Source: Actinomyces bowdenii
Lineage (GTDB): Bacteria; Actinomycetota; Actinomycetes; Actinomycetales; Actinomycetaceae
Direction: 5' to 3'
Length of the DNA stretch: 64,000 bases
Assembly (NCBI RefSeq): GCF_017592395.1
Contig: NZ_JAGFOU010000006.1
Span: forward strand, 1 to 64,000
This document shows positions 11,401 through 19,581 of the stretch, piece after piece (within the stretch, counting starts at the first letter, position 1; every line of letters begins with the position of its first letter). Position numbers and translations under genes: made by a program. The notes under the pieces were generated by a model. The model saw nothing but the letters and a program-made list of their open reading frames with translations. It searched no databases and had not been told where the DNA came from.

Positions 11401-12157
11401 CGTCCAGGGCGGCGTCGACCAGGCGGCTCATGCGCTCGCCGACCACCGGCACATGGTCCAGGGGGGCCTCGCCCACCAGGTCGTCGGCGGCGATGGCCAG
11501 GAGCCTGTCCTTGTAGGCGCAGCGCAGGGCGGCGGTGGCCCGGGCCACCGGGTCATCGCCGTCCGGGGCCGGGCCCCTCGCACCGGCCCGCTCCCGGCAG
11601 ACCGCCTCCTCGCGCGGGCCCGGCCCGCCGGCCTCCAGGGCCTGCACGACGGCGCCGCGCAGGTAGTCCTCGACGGCGGGGGCGCCCGGTGCCTCCCAGG
11701 CGCGGGCCGGGCCCAGGGCGCTGATCCGCTCGGGGTGGGCCACCAGGAAGTCCCCCAGGGCCTGGGAGTAGCCCACCACGCGCAGCAGCCGACGCCGGTG
11801 CTCGATGAGCGCCGGCGGGTCCTGCTCCCCGGCGGTGAGGATCCGGCGCAGCAGCGGCACGGGCTGCTGCGGGGCGGCCCCGGCGGCCCGGGGCCCGGGG
11901 GCGCAGGCCTGGGCCAGGCGCACCAGGGTCAGCAGGGCCAGGTCGGGGTCGGCGCACTGGGCCAGCTCGGGGACCAGGGCGAGGCCGGTCCCCTCCGGCT
12001 CGGCGGCGTCGGACAGGCAGGCGGCCAGGGCGGGGTCCTCCAGGAGCACGGCCGCCCGAGCGGCGTCGGCGAATCCCGCCCTGATGAGGCGCCGCCGCGG
12101 TGAGGTGCGGCGCGATGCCAGGGGGCCCTCCTGCGCGCGCCCCGCCGTCCCGCTCAC
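8498..12157 (-). CDS. glnE: Bifunctional glutamine synthetase adenylyltransferase/adenylyl-removing enzyme
   Basis: Adds AMP to, and removes it from, a Tyr of glutamine synthetase in response to nitrogen status. It has two nucleotidyltransferase modules: the first with NYISDVDVVYV, the second with GYASDADVLFVHRA; each is followed by a GLRDVEFTVQLLQL or GLSDVEWSAQILQL segment. About 1,219 aa, longer than most homologues because the last 125 residues form a Gly/Pro/Arg/Ser-rich tail that includes a 13-residue tandem duplication (GREAGRAAGPASS and GREDGRAAGPASS). GTG start at 12157 is chosen because the frame remains open upstream only across the neighbouring gene. Gap from the glnA2-type gene is 22 bp, implying one transcript. 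Confidence 0.94.
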   Translation of the reverse strand: MSGTAGRAQEGPLASRRTSPRRRLIRAGFADAARAAVLLEDPALAACLSDAAEPEGTGLALVPELAQCADPDLALLTLVRLAQACAPGPRAAGAAPQQPVPLLRRILTAGEQDPPALIEHRRRLLRVVGYSQALGDFLVAHPERISALGPARAWEAPGAPAVEDYLRGAVVQALEAGGPGPREEAVCRERAGARGPAPDGDDPVARATAALRCAYKDRLLAIAADDLVGEAPLDHVPVVGERMSRLVDAALDGALLIARAAVGPPAQDVALAIIAMGKTGAQELNYISDVDVVYVVGPAQGCGITEARLVETGTQIATELARATSATGPEPALWPLDTALRPEGKDGALVRTLDSHLAYYQRWAASWEFQALLKARACAGDAALGAAYEQAIAPLVWQASSRENFVEDARAMRRRVERESGPRSGPDLRIKLGPGGLRDVEFTVQLLQLVHGRADASLRVRQTLAGLEALSAGGYVSRQDAAAMADCYKGLRLLEHRAQLHRLRRTHSMPAKEEDLRRLGRSVHRSLADGPSLRTTFRELRRRVRALHEDIYYRPLLGAAARLSADEMALSPQAARERLEAVGYIDAEGALRHIQALTEGVSRRAAIQRQLLPVIIGWIGQGADPDAGLLSFRKVSEAIGGSHWYLAMLRDSPVAAQRLCQVLSGSHWAAERLVEFPESIAWLDGDAELAARPPAALAEEIAAVLRRRPLSGPDEASLEAQALEAVQAVVRVRAREEVRAALADCLDGIDPQRTATVLSNATDAVLSGAMSVATALVIAQREGAAALAQGPGPHGRWPGALADHAVIAMGRLGGREVGYASDADVLFVHRARAGADEDAAAREADAVARTMVRLLAAARPHALEVDADLRPEGRQGAMSRSLSAYADYYGRWAQVWERQALLRARACAGDAALGRAFEKLIGPLRWAPGGLSAEELREIRRIKARVEAERLPRGVAPARHLKLGPGGLSDVEWSAQILQLGSAGRVEGLRTTSTLEALQAAAAGGLLGADEAGRLAAAWILASRLRSAIVLGTGRASGPRSQALPDAIRDIRLVGRLIGLESGAERQIEDLYRRSARHARAVAETIIFGGHEPTGRPGGADGPNRAGVPGAAIPRAGLDRAGKQHQGPQGDRPREGQRRGRWGPAPAGREAGRAAGPASSGREDGRAAGPASSTAPGSTSRPQAPGRSPSGGAPASPTASRRGPAARRRPHREGPYPWS

Positions 12158-12179
12158 TGCCCGCCCCGGTCCGGCCCGC

Positions 12180-13520
12180 TCAGGCGCGGGGGAAGAACTG
12201 CTCGATCTCGAAGGGGGTGACCTGGGCGTCGTAGGCCCGGTACTCCCGGCGCTTGTTGCGCAGGAAGTACTCGAAGCTGTCCTCCCCGAAGGTGTCGGCC
12301 ACCAGGTCGGAGTCCTGCGTGGCGGCGACCGCGCTCTTGAGCGAGGTCGGCAGGGCCCGGATCCCCAGGGCCTTGCGCTCGAGGTCGGACAGCGCCCACA
12401 CGTCGTCCTCGGCCTCGGGGGGCAGCTCGTAGCCCTCCTCGATGCCCTTGAGGCCGGCGGCGATGATGACGGCGTAGGCCAGGTAGGGGTTGGCCGAGGA
12501 GTCGATGCCGCGGTACTCCACCCGCACCGACTGGGCCTTGCCGGGCTTGTGCATGGGCACGCGCACCAGGGCGGAGCGGTTGTTGTGCCCCCAGCACACA
12601 TAGCTGGGAGCCTCGTCGCCGCGCTTGCCGCTCCACAGGCGCTTGTAGGAGTTGACGTGCTGGTTGGTCACCGCGGTGATCTCCGAGGCGTGGTGGAGCA
12701 GGCCGGCGATGAAGGCCCGCCCCGTGGCCGAGAGCTGGTACTGGCCCGCGGGGTCGAAGAAGGCGTTGCGGTCGCCCTCGAACAGGGAGAAGTGGGTGTG
12801 CATGCCCGAGCCGAACTCGTCGGCGAAGGGCTTGGGCATGAAGGTGGCCACGCAGCCCTCCTGGAGGGCGACCTCCTCGACCACGGCCCGGAAGGTCATG
12901 ATGTTGTCCGCCATGGACAGGGCGTCGGCGAAGCGCAGGTCGATCTCGTTCTGGCCCGGCCCGCCCTCGTGGTGGGAGAACTCCACCGAGATCCCCATCT
13001 GCTCGAGCATGAGGATGGCCCGGCGCCGGAAGTCGTGGGCGGTCCCGCCCGGGACGTGGTCGAAGTAGCCGGCGTAGTCGGTGGGGCGGATACGGCCCTG
13101 CTCGTCGCGCTTGACCAGGTAGAACTCGATCTCGGGGTGGATGTAGCAGGTGAAGCCGGCCTCGGCCACCCGGGCGATCTGGCGCTCGAGCACCGAGCGG
13201 GGATCGGTGCGGGCGGGCTCGCCGTCGGGGGTGAGCACATCGCAGAACATGCGGGCCACGCCATTGGCGCCCTCCCTCCAGGGAAGCATCTGGAAGGTGG
13301 AGGGGTCGGGGGCCAGGAGCATGTCGGACTCGAAGACCCGGGTCAGGCCCTCGATGGCCGAGCCGTCGAAGCCGATGCCCTCCTCGAAGGCCCCCTCGAC
13401 CTCGGCCGGCGCGATGGCCACCGATTTCAGCTGCCCGGACACATCGGTGAACCACAGGCGCACGAAGCTGATGTCGCGCTCCTCGATCGCGCGGAGCACG
13501 TACTCCTGCTGCTTGTCCAC
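12180..13520 (-). CDS. glnA2: Type I glutamine synthetase, second paralogue (GlnA2-type)
   Basis: 446-aa glutamine-synthetase-fold protein. Motifs include FVRLWFTDVSGQLKSV, EIEFYLV, and the catalytic GSGMHTHFSLF. Its C-terminal region lacks the adenylylation loop seen in glnA (ELPPEAEDDVWALSD replaces the Tyr-containing loop). This resembles the shorter actinobacterial GlnA2 group, which may use glutamate or related amines; whether it makes glutamine is uncertain. GTG start at 13520 follows AGGAGG with 5-nt spacing. It is transcribed ahead of glnE. Confidence 0.9.
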   Translation of the reverse strand: MDKQQEYVLRAIEERDISFVRLWFTDVSGQLKSVAIAPAEVEGAFEEGIGFDGSAIEGLTRVFESDMLLAPDPSTFQMLPWREGANGVARMFCDVLTPDGEPARTDPRSVLERQIARVAEAGFTCYIHPEIEFYLVKRDEQGRIRPTDYAGYFDHVPGGTAHDFRRRAILMLEQMGISVEFSHHEGGPGQNEIDLRFADALSMADNIMTFRAVVEEVALQEGCVATFMPKPFADEFGSGMHTHFSLFEGDRNAFFDPAGQYQLSATGRAFIAGLLHHASEITAVTNQHVNSYKRLWSGKRGDEAPSYVCWGHNNRSALVRVPMHKPGKAQSVRVEYRGIDSSANPYLAYAVIIAAGLKGIEEGYELPPEAEDDVWALSDLERKALGIRALPTSLKSAVAATQDSDLVADTFGEDSFEYFLRNKRREYRAYDAQVTPFEIEQFFPRA

Positions 13521-13547
13521 AGTGCCTCCTGAGCGGGTTGAGAGCAC

Positions 13548-13901
13548 GGCTGCGGTCGGGCCGACGGTGGTGGCCCCCGTGCACCCACCACCCTAGCCGC
13601 ACTTCCTCGGGAGGTTGTCAGCAGGGAGGGTGGTGGGGGGGTGGCGTGCGGCGGGTGGTGGTGGGCCGCGGTTCGAATGGGCGTCACTTCGCGACAGAGG
13701 CGTCACTTCGCGGAAAGAGCGACACCTACAAGTACCGTCCAAGTCGCGAAGTATCGCGCCTGTCGCGAAGCGACGTCCAACCTGAAGCCCGAACCACACA
13801 GGTATGAAACGACCAGTGCGGGACGCGGTGGAAGGACCTCCACAGCTGCCACCGCGCCCACTGCGAGCCTCGCCTGGCCGGCGCTCGAGTAGCCTCGGGG
13901 C
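13548..13901. repeat. Intergenic region with symmetric TTCGCGA-type repeats
   Basis: This stretch between divergent glnA2 and panB holds no gene. CTTCGCG occurs at 13687 and 13706 and its complement CGCGAAG at 13745 and 13764, so two direct copies 19 bp apart face two inverted copies 19 bp apart. Flanks extend the similarity: bases 13682-13702 are nearly the reverse complement of 13757-13775. Another CTTCGCGACAGG occurs at 15895. The array could be an operator or a dispersed palindromic repeat; it should also contain both promoters. Confidence 0.6.
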
Positions 13902-14792
13902 ATGGCTACTCCCGCACCCTCCGACGCGCAGCACCCCGACTCCTCCCCCGCGGCCGCCGCCGCGGGGCCCGCCGCACCGCCGTCGGGGGCCGGCGGGGGC
14001 CGGCCCGTGCGCGTCCACCACCTGAGGGACGCCAAGGCCGCCGGCACCAGGCTGGTCATGCTCACCGCCTACGACGCCGTCACCGCCCGGATCCTGGATG
14101 CCGCCGGCGTCGACATGCTCCTGGTGGGCGACTCCATCGGCAATGTCATGCACGGGCACGACTCGACCCTGCCGGTGGAGCTCGACGAGATGGTGGTGGC
14201 CACCCGCTCGGTGGCCCGCGCCACGAAGCGCGCCCTGGTGGTGGCCGACCTGCCCTTCGGCTCCTACGAGGCCGGCCCCCAGCAGGCCCTGGCCAGTGCG
14301 GTGCGCCTGATGAAGGCCGGCGCCAGCGCCGTCAAGCTCGAGGGCGGGCGGGCGCGCTGCGAGACGATCCGCCTGCTGTCCCAGGCCGGCATCCCGGTCA
14401 TGGGGCACCTGGGCTTCACCCCCCAGTCGATCCACGCCCTGGGCGGCTTCCGCGTCCAGGGCCGGGGGCCTGCAGGTGAGGAGCTGCTGGCCGACGCCCT
14501 GGCCATCGAGGAGGCCGGCGCCATGAGCATGGTCCTGGAGATGGTCCCCGAGCCGCTGGCCGCCCGCGTCACCCGGGCCCTGGGCGTGCCCACCATCGGC
14601 ATCGGGGCGGGCGCGCGCACGGACGGCCAGGTGCTGGTGTGGACGGACATGGCGGGCATGACCGACTGGTCGCCGCGCTTCGCCGCGCGCTTCGCCGAGC
14701 TGGGCCAGGAGCTGGGACGGGCCGCCTCGCAGTACGCAGCCGAGGTCCGCTCCGGCGCCTTCCCCCGCCAGGAGCACTGGTTCGACTCCTGA
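13902..14792 (+). CDS. panB: 3-methyl-2-oxobutanoate hydroxymethyltransferase
   Basis: First committed step of pantothenate synthesis: adds a hydroxymethyl group from methylene-tetrahydrofolate to alpha-ketoisovalerate. Motifs are [39 protein letters not shown] (metal-binding Asp), VKLEGG, and [10 protein letters not shown]. The catalytic Glu lies in the [13 protein letters not shown] stretch. The first 35 residues are an Ala/Pro-rich extension; length 296 aa otherwise normal. ATG start fits but no strong ribosome site is visible. map follows 68 bp downstream. Confidence 0.96.
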   Translation: MATPAPSDAQHPDSSPAAAAAGPAAPPSGAGGGRPVRVHHLRDAKAAGTRLVMLTAYDAVTARILDAAGVDMLLVGDSIGNVMHGHDSTLPVELDEMVVATRSVARATKRALVVADLPFGSYEAGPQQALASAVRLMKAGASAVKLEGGRARCETIRLLSQAGIPVMGHLGFTPQSIHALGGFRVQGRGPAGEELLADALAIEEAGAMSMVLEMVPEPLAARVTRALGVPTIGIGAGARTDGQVLVWTDMAGMTDWSPRFAARFAELGQELGRAASQYAAEVRSGAFPRQEHWFDS

Positions 14793-14860
14793 TCGCGGGC
14801 GACGGCGGAGGGCGAGCCTGCCCGCGCACCCCGCCCCTCCTGTCCTCCTATGCTGAGTCC

Positions 14861-15763
14861 ATGAACTCCGCCGCCCCCGCGACCCCGGACCAGCTCGCCG
14901 ACCGCGCCCCGCGAGGCACCCTCGTGCCGGGCCGGCTCAGCCCCCAGCGCCAGGTTCCCAGCGCCATCGCCCGCCCCGAGTACCTGTTCCACGACGGGCC
15001 CGAGCGGGTCACCGCCCCGGAGATTAAGAGCGCGGAGACCATCGAGCGCATCCGAGTGGCCGGGCGCCTGGCGGCCCGCGCCCTGCAGGAGGCCGCCAAG
15101 GCCATCGCCCCGGGGGTGAGCACCGATGAGCTGGACCGGATCGCCCACGAGTACCTGTGCGACCACGGCGCCTACCCCTCCTGCCTGGGCTACATGGGCT
15201 TCCCCAAATCCATCTGCACCTCGATCAACGAGGTCATCTGCCATGGGATTCCCGACAGCACGGTGCTCCAGGAGGGCGACCTCATCAATCTCGACGTCAC
15301 CGCCTACATCGGCGACGTGCACGGGGACACCAACGCCACCTTCCCCGTCGGCCAGGTCGATGAGCAGAGCGCACTGCTCATCGAGCGCACCCGCACCGCC
15401 ATGGAGCGCGGGATCAAGGCGGTCAGACCCGGCAGGGAGGTCAATGTCATCGGCCGAGTCATCGAGGCCTACGCCAGGCGCTTCGACTACGGGGTGGTGC
15501 GGGACTTCACCGGGCACGGCGTGGGTGAGGCATTTCACTCCGGCCTCATCATCCCGCACTACGACGCCGCGCCGGCGCACAACGACGTCATCGAGGTGGG
15601 CATGGTCTTCACCATCGAGCCGATGCTGACCCTGGGCGCCATCGACTGGGAGCAGTGGGAGGACGGCTGGACGGTGGTGACCAAGGATCGCTCCCGCACC
15701 GCCCAGTTCGAGCACACCATGGTGGTCACGGAGGACGGCGCCGAGGTCCTGACCCTGCCCTGA
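14861..15763 (+). CDS. map: Type I methionine aminopeptidase
   Basis: Removes initiator Met from nascent proteins. The pita-bread fold motifs are present: the active-site His in [11 protein letters not shown], metal ligands in [26 protein letters not shown], and TIEPML and [12 protein letters not shown] near the C-terminus. At 300 aa it includes an N-terminal extension of about 50 residues ([16 protein letters not shown]) typical of the actinobacterial MapB type. ATG start at 14861. Confidence 0.95.
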   Translation: MNSAAPATPDQLADRAPRGTLVPGRLSPQRQVPSAIARPEYLFHDGPERVTAPEIKSAETIERIRVAGRLAARALQEAAKAIAPGVSTDELDRIAHEYLCDHGAYPSCLGYMGFPKSICTSINEVICHGIPDSTVLQEGDLINLDVTAYIGDVHGDTNATFPVGQVDEQSALLIERTRTAMERGIKAVRPGREVNVIGRVIEAYARRFDYGVVRDFTGHGVGEAFHSGLIIPHYDAAPAHNDVIEVGMVFTIEPMLTLGAIDWEQWEDGWTVVTKDRSRTAQFEHTMVVTEDGAEVLTLP

Positions 15764-16005
15764 GCAGGTGGGAGGCGGGGGTGCGGGGGTCGCACCCGCG
15801 CCCATGGGCCGGCGGCACCGGCCCGCGCTCCGGCCCTCGCGGCCCGGCGCACGGGTTCGCGCTGGGGCAGCAGGTGGGCAGCGCTCCCCACCGTCTTCGC
15901 GACAGGCTTCTGACCTACCCTGCATGATGACCGTGTACATTCGGTCCGTGAGAAGGCCGCTGTTCCCGGTGGCCCCGCCCGATCTTTTCCTTCCCGGAGG
16001 TTCAC

Positions 16006-17163
16006 ATGGCACTGCGCTTCAACCCACCGCCGAACTGGCCGGCACCGCCCGAGGGTTTCCAGCCGCCCGCCGGCTGGCAGCCCGACCCGGCCTGGGGGCC
16101 GGCGCCCGAAGGATGGCAGCTCTGGGTGGATGACTCCGCCTCCTCCGGCGGCTCGGCCTCCTCCGCGCCTGCGGCTGCCTCCGGCGCCGACCCGGCGTGG
16201 GCTCCGACCCAGGCGGTTTCCACCGGGGCCACCGCCCCGGTCGCCGACCCCACTGGTCAGTCCGCCTCCGTGCCCCCGGGCGACTTCCCCTCCCCCGCGC
16301 CTGCGGGAGGGGCCAGCCCCTACGCCCCCAGTGGCGATTACGCCCAGTCCCCCACGCCCTTCCAGAACCAGGCCGCGCCCCAGGGAGTCCCCAGCGCGCC
16401 GGGGGCCCCCGGCGGCTGGCAGCCCATGGATGTCGGCGGCCAGCCCGGCTACGCCGCGGCCGCTGCCAAGCCGATCACCAAGCAGTGGTGGTTCTGGGCC
16501 ATCATCGCCGGCACCCTCGTCGTCGTCCTGGTCCTGGGAATGGTCATCGTCAACAGCCTGGGCTCGAGCGGGGACAACAACAGCCGTGGAGGCTCCAGCT
16601 CCTCCCAGGGCTCCGGCAGCGGCACCTCGGACAAGTCCGACAAGAGCGATTCCGACAGCTCTGACAGCTCAGATGACTCTGACTCCTCCGCCAACAAGGA
16701 CCAGCCGGGCACGGACCCCAACAACCCGGCCGACCCCGACAGCAGCATCCTCACCTTCACCGCGGGCAAGTACTCGTCCAACAAGGGCGCCACCGCGGAT
16801 GTGGAGATCACCGAGGTCAAGTGGGACGCCACCGCGGAGGTCGAGCAGGGTCAGAACAAGTACAGCTACGAGGCACCGCCGGAGGGCTCGGTCTATGTGC
16901 GCGCCAAGGTCAAGCTGACCTACCACGGCTCGGGCCAGTTCAACGAGTTCGACTTCAAGATGGACTACACCAAGGACGGCAACACCGTCGAGGCCACGCG
17001 GATCTACGACATGGCTGATGAGTTCGCCCAGCAGGCCATGCCCCGCGACGGTGGCTCGGCCGAGGGCTATATCACCTTCGCCATCCCCAAGGAGAACGCC
17101 AACACCGGGGCGTGGGCCATCAGCGTCTTCGGTGGCGACGAGCTGTACATGGCCGCCAAGTGA
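16006..17163 (+). CDS. Membrane-anchored protein with Pro/Trp repeats and Ser/Asp linker
   Basis: The N-terminal ~45 residues have the actinobacterial PPPNWPAPPEGFQPPAGWQP-type Trp/Pro pattern ending PEGWQLWV. A Pro/Ala/Ser-rich stretch follows, then one transmembrane helix (about residues 165-190, FWAIIAGTLVVVLVLGMVIV). After it comes a Ser/Asp/Lys-rich linker (DKSDKSDSDSSDSSDDSDSS) and a beta-rich C-terminal domain of about 130 residues resembling DUF4352-type extracellular domains. The layout suggests a cytosolic N-terminus and exported C-terminal domain. ATG start follows GGAGG (ttcccggaggttcac). Function unknown. Confidence 0.85.
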   Translation: MALRFNPPPNWPAPPEGFQPPAGWQPDPAWGPAPEGWQLWVDDSASSGGSASSAPAAASGADPAWAPTQAVSTGATAPVADPTGQSASVPPGDFPSPAPAGGASPYAPSGDYAQSPTPFQNQAAPQGVPSAPGAPGGWQPMDVGGQPGYAAAAAKPITKQWWFWAIIAGTLVVVLVLGMVIVNSLGSSGDNNSRGGSSSSQGSGSGTSDKSDKSDSDSSDSSDDSDSSANKDQPGTDPNNPADPDSSILTFTAGKYSSNKGATADVEITEVKWDATAEVEQGQNKYSYEAPPEGSVYVRAKVKLTYHGSGQFNEFDFKMDYTKDGNTVEATRIYDMADEFAQQAMPRDGGSAEGYITFAIPKENANTGAWAISVFGGDELYMAAK

Positions 17164-17250
17164 CCCCTGAGCCCCGCCTCGGCACTCGCGACGCGCTCCG
17201 GCATCCTTGAAGCGCGGTCGCTGCTCGCCGAAGGCCCCAGAGGGACTGAG

Positions 17251-17285
17251 ACGGTGCCCCTGCCCGGATCGGGCAGGGGCACCGT
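17251..17285 (+). terminator. Perfect 15-bp hairpin terminator
   Basis: ACGGTGCCCCTGCCC and its exact complement flank a 5-nt loop. It lies 88 bp after the surface-protein gene. No T-tract, as usual in high-GC bacteria. It may also serve as a back-stop for rnpB transcription from the other strand. Confidence 0.8.
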
Positions 17286-17362
17286 CCTGCCGTCGGGGGC
17301 GCGCCGTCCCGTGGCCAAGGGCTCCCGGCAGGCACGAGGGGCCCGCACCATGGGCCATGGGG

Positions 17363-17404
17363 ACGCGGATTAGCCCTCCTAGAAGGGGTGGGACTGCGTC
17401 TTGA
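17363..17404. repeat. Degenerate copy of the 7.7-kb intergenic repeat
   Basis: Begins ACGCGGATT, has a CCCT..TAGA.G middle and ends GCGTCTTGA, in the same order and spacing as bases 7695-7737. This shows that the element is dispersed in the genome and not a local duplication. It lies just beyond the 3' end of rnpB. Confidence 0.55.
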
Positions 17405-17472
17405 GCGGGAGGAGCGCGGGTGCCCCCGCCAACGATGCGCCTGATGAGGCGGGCAATGAGAGCAGGTGGGCG

Positions 17473-17863
17473 GACGAGCCGACCTGTACGCCGGGTTCTG
17501 TTGCCGCCCGCCGTTGCCGGCCCTGGGCGGTGGCGACCATTCATCTTGGACCACCGTTGCCGATGGCCTCGCGCGACCAACCCGCCGGCTCGGGCGAGCA
17601 GCCCTCAATCGCCGGCTGTGCGGTCTTGCTCCGGACGGGGTTTACCCAGCCGCGACGGTCACCCGCCGCGCTGGTGGGCTCTTACCCCACCCTTTCACCC
17701 TTACCGGCCCCATCGGGCCGGCGGTCTGCTCTCTGTGGCACTGTCCCGCGGGTCACCCCGGGTGGCCGTTAGCCACCGTCCTGCTCTGTGGAGCCCGGAC
17801 GTTCCTCAGCCCCGGGAGCGCCCGAAGGCGCCACGGGTACCGCGGCCGCCCGGTCGGCTCGTC
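17473..17863 (-). ncRNA. rnpB: RNase P RNA (bacterial type A)
   Basis: Catalytic RNA that matures tRNA 5' ends. Read on the minus strand, the 5' end GACGAGCCGACC pairs with the 3' end GGTCGGCTCGTC to form helix P1. Conserved core segments are GAGGAACGTCCGGGCTCCA (CR-I), ACAGAGCAGGACGGTGGCTA with AACGGCC, and ACAGAACCCGGCGTACAG near the 3' end. Length of about 390 nt is typical. The ends are set by P1 pairing and may be off by a few bases. Its place next to yaaA and Nif3 is common in actinobacteria. Confidence 0.95.
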
Positions 17864-17908
17864 CGCGGGCACAGCATACCCCGAGGACCGCAGGGGCTGA
17901 TCTAGCAT

Positions 17909-18721
17909 GTGCCCGTGCTCATCCTGCTCCCGCCCTCCGAGGGCAAGACCCCGCCCTCCTCGGGCCCGCCCCTGGACCTGGCCGGCCTCCTGGGCAGCGC
18001 CGAGCTGGGCGCCGCCAGGCTCACGGTCATGGAGGCCCTCTCCCGGGCCAGCGCCTCCCCCGATGCTGCGGCGCTTCTGGGCCTGGGTCCCAGGAGCGCC
18101 GCTGATGCGGCCCTCAACCTGCACCTGGCCACGGCCCCCTGCGCCCCGGCCCATGAGCTGTTCACCGGGGTGCTCTACGAGGCCGCCGCACTGTCCCGCC
18201 ATGCCGGCGGCCAGCCGGGGCGCAGGATCCTGAGCAGCAGCGTCGTCATCCTCTCCGGGCTGTGGGGCGCGGTGCGCGCCACCGACGCCCTGCCCGATCA
18301 CCGCCTGTCCATGGGCCTCGCCCTGCCCGGCCTGGGCCGGATGTCGGCCTTCTGGAAGAGGCCGCTGGCGCCGGTGCTCGACGGTCTGGCCGACGGCGTC
18401 GTCGTGGACTGCCGCTCCTCGGCCTATGCCGCTGCCTGGCAGCCCTCCGCCCAGGCGCCGCCGGCCGGCGGCCTGCTCAGGGTCGCGGTGGTCAAGGAGG
18501 CGCCCCATGGCGCGCGCACGGCGGTCTCCCACCACGCCAAGCACACGCGCGGTCTGCTGGTCGGGGCGATCATCGACGCCCTAGCAGGCGCAACCCTCGC
18601 CCAGGAGGCCGACGCCGAGTCGATCGCCGGCATCGCCCAGGGCCTGGAGGCCGTCCACGCCGTGGAGCTGGGCGAGCCCGACAGGCGCGGCAGGCGCGAT
18701 CTGAGACTCGTCCTGCGCTGA
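17909..18721 (+). CDS. yaaA: YaaA family (DUF328) peroxide stress protein
   Basis: Begins with the signature VLILLPPSEGKT. The family is linked to protection from peroxide damage by limiting free iron, in E. coli. Other conserved parts visible are SRRILSSSVVILSGLWG-like segments, MGLALPGLG, and KEAPHGARTAVSHHAKHTRG near the C-terminus, which carries the conserved basic cluster. GTG start at 17909 (MPVLILL). 270 aa is typical. The first bases lie 46 bp from the rnpB 5' end in the opposite direction, so promoters are divergent. Confidence 0.9.
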   Translation: MPVLILLPPSEGKTPPSSGPPLDLAGLLGSAELGAARLTVMEALSRASASPDAAALLGLGPRSAADAALNLHLATAPCAPAHELFTGVLYEAAALSRHAGGQPGRRILSSSVVILSGLWGAVRATDALPDHRLSMGLALPGLGRMSAFWKRPLAPVLDGLADGVVVDCRSSAYAAAWQPSAQAPPAGGLLRVAVVKEAPHGARTAVSHHAKHTRGLLVGAIIDALAGATLAQEADAESIAGIAQGLEAVHAVELGEPDRRGRRDLRLVLR

Positions 18722-18786
18722 CGGGCTCATCATGCATGGTGGTCGGGTGCGGGCAGGCGCCGGCCGTCCCTGGCCCGCGCCCGGGC

Positions 18787-19518
18787 TCAGATGTCCATGC
18801 GCACGATGATGACGTCGTTCTCCTCGGCATGCAGGACGGCCTCCGGCGGGGCGGCCGCGATCCGGGCCATCTCCTGCGGGCTGATCTCCAGCGAGCCGCC
18901 CTCGATGCGCCGTCCGCGCAGGGCCACCGCCCCCAGGCCGCCGGTGCGGGCGCGCACGGCGTCGTAGTCCTCCAGCAGTCCGGCATCGATGGTGCCCGCC
19001 AGGTCGGCGCGCTGGTCCTCCACTGAGGCGATCTCCTCATCGAGGCGCGCGAAGCCGGCGTCGCGCTCGGCGGTCAGCTCCCGGCCCGCGGCACGGATCT
19101 GCTGCTCCTCCTGGGCGAGGCGCTCGACCTCGGCCCGGGCCTGCTCCAGCTCCTCCATCGCGGCGATCTGCGCCTCCTCCAGGACTCCCTGGCGCACCCC
19201 CAGGTGGTCGATCTCGTGCTGGATGGCGCTCAGGTCCCGGGCCGCATCCCGGCCGGACAGGAGCCGCTCGCGCAGCGCCTCGGAGCGGCGCACGACCTGG
19301 TCGACCTCCTCCTCGCGGCGGGTGGAGGCCTCCTTGGCCTGGGCCAGGGCCGCATCAGCCAGGACGGCCTGGCGCTTGTTGGCGGTGAGCCGTTCGATGG
19401 TGGCCTCGATGCGCGCCAGCACCGGCAGGTGGGTGCGCTCGTGGCGCAGCCGGGCCAGGCGGGAGTCGAGGGCCTGCAGCTCGATCAGCAGGCGCTGCTG
19501 GGCGATGGGAGCGCTCAT
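18787..19518 (-). CDS. CT398-like coiled-coil protein with lost zinc ribbon
   Basis: The N-terminal 170 residues form a long antiparallel coiled coil (LIELQALDSRLARLRHERTHL onward). This family normally ends in a C4 zinc ribbon with two CxxC pairs. Here the aligned segments read RRIEGGSLEIS and LHAEENDVIIVRMDI, so all four cysteines are gone; the protein has none. The flanking pattern (ALRG, APPEAVL) is retained. It lies downstream of Nif3, its usual partner, 63 bp away. ATG at 19518 chosen over the adjacent GTG at 19521. Family function is unproven, with suggested links to nucleic-acid-binding partners. Confidence 0.8.
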   Translation of the reverse strand: MSAPIAQQRLLIELQALDSRLARLRHERTHLPVLARIEATIERLTANKRQAVLADAALAQAKEASTRREEEVDQVVRRSEALRERLLSGRDAARDLSAIQHEIDHLGVRQGVLEEAQIAAMEELEQARAEVERLAQEEQQIRAAGRELTAERDAGFARLDEEIASVEDQRADLAGTIDAGLLEDYDAVRARTGGLGAVALRGRRIEGGSLEISPQEMARIAAAPPEAVLHAEENDVIIVRMDI

Positions 19519-19581
19519 CACGGGTGTCCTTCGATGCTGGAGGTGGTGTGGTGCGGTGGACCGGGGCCGGGTCCGATCCTC

